From Nitratireductor sp. XY-223 (GTDB lineage: Bacteria > Pseudomonadota > Alphaproteobacteria > Rhizobiales > Rhizobiaceae), in the NCBI RefSeq assembly GCF_004959855.1, contig NZ_SPNT01000003.1, positions 610,619 through 674,618 on the forward strand: a stretch of DNA of 64,000 bases. The letters are read 5' to 3'. Below the pieces are notes generated by a model. The model did no database searches. It was not told the DNA's origin and was given only the letters and a program-made list of their open reading frames with translations. A program made the translations under genes and the position numbers. Shown piece by piece: positions 60,743 through 64,000 of this stretch. Each line of letters opens with the position of its first letter. Positions within the stretch are counted from its first letter, which is position 1.

Positions 60743-62230
60743 TCAGGCCGCGGTATAGTCCGGTGTCGTCGCCAGGAACCGCGCATAGGCGTCGGCATTC
60801 GGCGGCGAGAGGTTTTCCGCGAGCGGGTTGCGCCTGCGCTTGCTGGCACCCATGTCGGCGATCAATTCATCGAAATGCATGAAGTGGAACGGCGCCGAGC
60901 ATAAGCCGCCATAGACCTGCGCCGCCGGCCGGCCGTTGCGCCGCCAGTCCAGCATCATGTCTATATTGTCGCGCATCTCCTCGGCGCTCGGCTGGTTCTC
61001 CAGCATGCCGTCGGCGTAGCGCACCAGCCAGTTGGCCGAAAGTTCGGCGCTCAGTACCGTGCAGAATGACGAATTGAAGCCGACAAAACCCATATCCGGC
61101 AGGTCCGGATTGGCGATGATGCGGTAAAGCCGGTATTGGCCGTCCGGCTCGACGAGCTTCTCGCGGTATTCCTCCGGCAGGAACGGCACGCCGAGCTTCC
61201 ATCCAACGGCGAGGATCGCGACATCCGCAGGAACGGTTTCCCCGCCGGTCAGCCGGATATGCCCGGGTTCGTATTCCTCGAATGTGCCCTGGATGGCCTT
61301 GATGCGCCCCTTGGCGATCAGGTCGAAGAAGCCGGGCGTCACGATCGGCACCGAACAGTTGACGCCGTCCTCGATGCGGGTCTTCGGCCGCAGCCCGGTC
61401 TTGTTGAGCTTGAGCTGCATCGTCAAGAGCGATTCAAGCGCCCGCCAGTTTGCCCAGATGAAGGGCGCCGCAATGGCATATTTGAACCGGTCGAGCGCCG
61501 ACAGCCCCCAACCCTGGAACATGTTTTCCTGCTTGCGGATATAAAGGATGCGCTTGAAGTTGATCAGGCCGCCGATGAAGTAGGGGATGCGCCAGACCGA
61601 TTCCAGATAGACGATGGTCACCGATTTGGCGCCGCCATTGGCCGCATGGACGGCGATGTCGGTGGCGGACTTGGAGAAGCCGAGCACGACCACGTCCTTG
61701 TCCCTGACCGTTTCAGGATCGGTGTATTCCGACGAGTGCATGACCGACCCGCCGGCCGCTTCGAACGCCTCCTGACCGGGATGGGTAAGGATGTTCTTCT
61801 CGCTGAACTGCCCGGTGCACACGGCGACAAAGTCGAAGTCTTCCGTGCTTGTCGCGCCGTCATGCCCGATTTCGAGGCTCCAGCCGGGCGCGCCGTCGGC
61901 GCGCCGCGCCATGGAAACGACGCTCGTGTTGAAACGGATATGATCGCGCAGGCGGTAATCCCCCGCGTAGCTGTCCAGATAGGCGTGGACCTGCGGTCCC
62001 TTCGGCCATTCCGGATAATTGTCCGGCATCGGCTTGTCGGTATAGCGGTAGAGATCCTTGGGGCTTTGGGTCTGCACATCCGGATAGGAGCGCGACGGCT
62101 CCCAAACGCCACCCAGATCGTGGCTGCGCTCCAGGACGGTTATCTCGTGTCCCTTGTCCTTGAATACCTTGGCGGCGGCAAGGCCGCTGACGCCGGCGCC
62201 GATGATCGCGACTTTCTTGCGCTTGACCAT
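60743..62230 (-). CDS. flavin-containing monooxygenase (FMO/Baeyer-Villiger-like)
   Basis: A 495-residue FAD/NADPH monooxygenase. The FAD loop is VAIIGAGVSGLAAAKVF, then ITVLERSHDLGGVWEPS; the NADPH region has DVVVLGFSKSATDIAVHAAN; the late motif is ILAVGWKLGVPFLPEEY. FMO-type enzymes oxygenate N or S atoms or insert oxygen next to ketones. A cupin gene lies 98 bp upstream on the same strand, and an AraC regulator is divergent. Substrate unknown. Confidence 0.92.
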   Translation of the reverse strand: MVKRKKVAIIGAGVSGLAAAKVFKDKGHEITVLERSHDLGGVWEPSRSYPDVQTQSPKDLYRYTDKPMPDNYPEWPKGPQVHAYLDSYAGDYRLRDHIRFNTSVVSMARRADGAPGWSLEIGHDGATSTEDFDFVAVCTGQFSEKNILTHPGQEAFEAAGGSVMHSSEYTDPETVRDKDVVVLGFSKSATDIAVHAANGGAKSVTIVYLESVWRIPYFIGGLINFKRILYIRKQENMFQGWGLSALDRFKYAIAAPFIWANWRALESLLTMQLKLNKTGLRPKTRIEDGVNCSVPIVTPGFFDLIAKGRIKAIQGTFEEYEPGHIRLTGGETVPADVAILAVGWKLGVPFLPEEYREKLVEPDGQYRLYRIIANPDLPDMGFVGFNSSFCTVLSAELSANWLVRYADGMLENQPSAEEMRDNIDMMLDWRRNGRPAAQVYGGLCSAPFHFMHFDELIADMGASKRRRNPLAENLSPPNADAYARFLATTPDYTAA

Positions 62231-62328
62231 GGCATATCTCCCTCATTGCCTGCCGACGGCGCCGACAGGTTTTGTTGTCTTTCGCTGTTGGCCCGGGCCG
62301 GACGGTTCCGCCCGGCCGGACCGCCTAC

Positions 62329-62781
62329 TCATTCATTGGCTTCGGGCGGCAGGAAATCGACCTCGTGCTGGGCGGATATCTTCACGACTTCCTCGGGGTC
62401 CTCGAGATTGTGCAGGTTGTTGAACAGTTCCTCGAGCTTTTGCGCCGGCGAGACCCAGAACAAGGCCCGCGCCGGCTTGTCCGACTTGTTGAAATAGCCG
62501 TGCGGAATGCCGCGCGGCATGCGCACCAGGTCGCCGGCCTCGGCCTTGACCCACTGGCCGTCGAGCTTCAGGTCGAGCACGCCTTCCTGCACCAGGATGA
62601 ATTCGTCCTGCGTCGGATGCACATGCACCGGCACGAACTGGCCGGGTTCGGAGTTCGTCTCGAATGCGAAGGTCGTGTCGCAACAGGCCTTGGGGTAATA
62701 GGTCTGGCCAAGGATGTTCCAGGTCTTGCCGGCATAGCCGGTCCCGTTGCGGGTGATCCCCTTTTCCAGATCTTGCGTCAT
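62329..62781 (-). CDS. cupin domain protein (quercetinase-like)
   Basis: A 150-residue cupin; ATG 62781 (MTQDLEKGIT) is chosen, as the 37 residues of open frame upstream run into the promoter gap and have no start signal. The first cupin motif has metal ligands HVHPTQDEFILVQEG (His, His, Glu) and the second PRGIPHGYFN (His), so a metal site is probably complete, unlike the cupin at 7906. It is divergent from the AraC regulator and coexpressed with the monooxygenase; they may act in one oxidation pathway. Confidence 0.88.
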   Translation of the reverse strand: MTQDLEKGITRNGTGYAGKTWNILGQTYYPKACCDTTFAFETNSEPGQFVPVHVHPTQDEFILVQEGVLDLKLDGQWVKAEAGDLVRMPRGIPHGYFNKSDKPARALFWVSPAQKLEELFNNLHNLEDPEEVVKISAQHEVDFLPPEANE

Positions 62782-62890
62782 GGTTTCCTCCCTATTGACA
62801 GTATCCAGATGTATTTTAAGCTTGAAGGATGGAGCCGGTCCGCTGCGCTGTCTATCCGTTTTGCGCAAAAACCGACCGGAATGCGATGCC

Positions 62891-63877
62891 ATGACGCCGC
62901 TCTCGCAACACGCACTGTTCCGGACCAGTGATCCCGATCATGCCCGCGAGCTGGTCGCGCGGAAGTTCTGCGGCCATCGTCTCGAGCCCCTGGCCGAACG
63001 CGATGCCTTCGATGCCCGCCACCATTTCGCGCGCGGCGCGATGCTCGCCATCAACTACATGCAATACGGGGCGACGGTCCTGATCGATCCCGGGGAACTG
63101 CGGGATTTCTACCTGATCCAGATACCGGTTGCCGGCGGCGCGCAGATCGCCAACGGCAGCGTGGTGTTCGATTCCGACACCGAAAACGGCACGATCCTCA
63201 ATCCGGACCGCAAGACCCGCATGGTCTGGCATGCCGGATGCGAACAGTACCTCATCTATATCGCCCGGGACGTGCTGACCGCGTTCGCCGAACAGCTGAT
63301 CGGACGGTATCTGACGAAGCCGCTGGTTTTCGATCCGCATATCGATTTCGGGCGAAGAGGCGCACGAAACTGGCGCAGGAAAGTGATGGCGATTTACGCG
63401 GCCGCCGACGACGGCAGCCTGTTCACCGCCGATGCGCGGCAATCACAGCGCATGCTCGAAGAGCAGTTGCTTGCCACGTTCCTCGAGATTCAGCCGAGCA
63501 ACATCAGTCACTTCCTGGAGCGTGCCCCTGCGTCCCTGGCGCCCGGCTACGTGACGCGTGCGCGGCGCTACATCGTCGAAAACGCGCAGCGCCCGATCGC
63601 GCTGAGCGACATCGCGGCGGCTGCGGATGTCTCCGTGCGGGCGCTGCAATACGAGTTCATGAAAAGCCTGTCGATGAGTCCCATGCAGGCGCTGCGAAAA
63701 GAACGGCTGATGCGGATCAGGCAGGAGCTCGGATCCGGTCACTGCGACGGCACGGTCGCTTGTGTCGCGGCAAAATGGGGAATGCCGCATTTCGGCAGGT
63801 TCTCGCGGTACTACGCCAGTGAATTCGGCGAGTTGCCTAGCAATACAATACGGACCTCCAAACTACTAAAACAGTAG
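62891..63877 (+). CDS. AraC family transcriptional regulator
   Basis: A 328-residue regulator from ATG 62891; the longer frame to 62747 overlaps the cupin start and is rejected. Residues 1-190 form the AraC-type ligand-binding domain (LVARKFCGHRLEPL, LIQIPVAGGAQIANG). The C-terminal 100 residues are an AraC HTH (IALSDIAAAADVSVRALQYE, CVAAKWGMPHFGRFSRYYAS). It probably activates the cupin/monooxygenase genes, 109 bp away. The remaining 123 bases of the window show no gene. Confidence 0.9.
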   Translation: MTPLSQHALFRTSDPDHARELVARKFCGHRLEPLAERDAFDARHHFARGAMLAINYMQYGATVLIDPGELRDFYLIQIPVAGGAQIANGSVVFDSDTENGTILNPDRKTRMVWHAGCEQYLIYIARDVLTAFAEQLIGRYLTKPLVFDPHIDFGRRGARNWRRKVMAIYAAADDGSLFTADARQSQRMLEEQLLATFLEIQPSNISHFLERAPASLAPGYVTRARRYIVENAQRPIALSDIAAAADVSVRALQYEFMKSLSMSPMQALRKERLMRIRQELGSGHCDGTVACVAAKWGMPHFGRFSRYYASEFGELPSNTIRTSKLLKQ

Positions 63878-64000
63878 AAACAAACGGGCACGCGTCTCAT
63901 TTCTGATGCGGTCCGGAAATTTGCGACCACGCGCGAAACATCGAAACGGCCGCGTGGTTCAACTTCATCTTGTGTATCCAGGTCTATATTGCCATTACAG

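Noticed and set aside
1-64000. CRISPR arrays, rRNA or tRNA genes, complete insertion sequences
   Set aside because: No regularly spaced repeats, cloverleaf-like sequences, rRNA stretches or transposase genes were seen by eye.

Overview
The window is GC-rich, densely coded DNA from a chromosome or large replicon of an alphaproteobacterium, most likely of the order Hyphomicrobiales (Rhizobiales). This rests on the aglR-aglE-aglF-aglG-aglA-aglK alpha-glucoside operon in the rhizobial order, a carnitine dehydrogenase-thioesterase fusion next to a BKACE (DUF849) enzyme, an IalB-family protein and many small regulator/enzyme pairs. I saw no rRNA, tRNA or CRISPR. The genus cannot be fixed from the sequence alone.

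Layout. (1) 1-6135: a leftward operon for L-carnitine breakdown (BKACE, carnitine dehydrogenase fused to a betainyl-CoA-type thioesterase, acyl-CoA dehydrogenase, ADP-forming acyl-CoA synthetase cut by the window edge), a divergent CdhR/GlxA-type AraC regulator and a GST. (2) 6138-15716: an IclR regulator divergent from a second catabolic operon: cyclase-family hydrolase, cupin, SDR, second 3-hydroxyacyl-CoA-dehydrogenase-like enzyme, a complete branched-chain-amino-acid-type ABC importer and a second BKACE. The dehydrogenase + BKACE pair of region 1 is repeated here, so this operon probably imports and cleaves another beta-keto acid precursor. (3) 15807-33296: scattered single genes: acetyltransferase, HxlR regulator with GFA proteins, envelope proteins (lipoprotein, LprI-like, DUF3616-like, TPR protein), hydrolases, a TetR/MATE pair, PAP2 phosphatase, a DMT exporter, a PhyH dioxygenase and a GST. 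(4) 33558-38120: ArsR regulator, class III aminotransferase, a MITE-like inverted-repeat element whose insertion supplies the aminotransferase stop codon, an SRPBCC protein, and a MarR/KAS-II pair.

(5) 38202-45561: an unusual cluster with a PqqD-like protein, an HPr-kinase-like P-loop protein, two family-2 glycosyltransferases, a nucleotidyltransferase-family protein and a class II glutamine amidotransferase. It is flanked by an O-fucosyltransferase-like gene and a divergent S-adenosylhomocysteinase-like gene with a leader that contains an intrinsic terminator. It resembles the poorly understood 'HPr-rel-A' gene sets. (6) 45562-49477: a long AT-rich intergenic stretch, a GMC oxidoreductase and the LacI-type regulator. 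(7) 49483-56290: the agl operon, with matching LacI-type palindromes in front of the regulator and the operon. (8) 56330-59886: an inverted repeat and HTH-like protein, then a translationally coupled pair: an acidic 160-residue protein and a 776-residue protein with an N-terminal PIN-like acidic tetrad and a glycine/alanine-rich hydrophobic middle. This is the best candidate for an undescribed toxin- or effector-like system. (9) 60037-63877: IalB-family protein, flavin monooxygenase, cupin and AraC regulator.

Five regulator genes (HxlR, TetR, MarR, LacI, and more weakly IclR) have clear palindromes in their divergent or own promoter regions. Several annotated starts were moved using ribosome binding sites, signal peptides or overlaps with operators.
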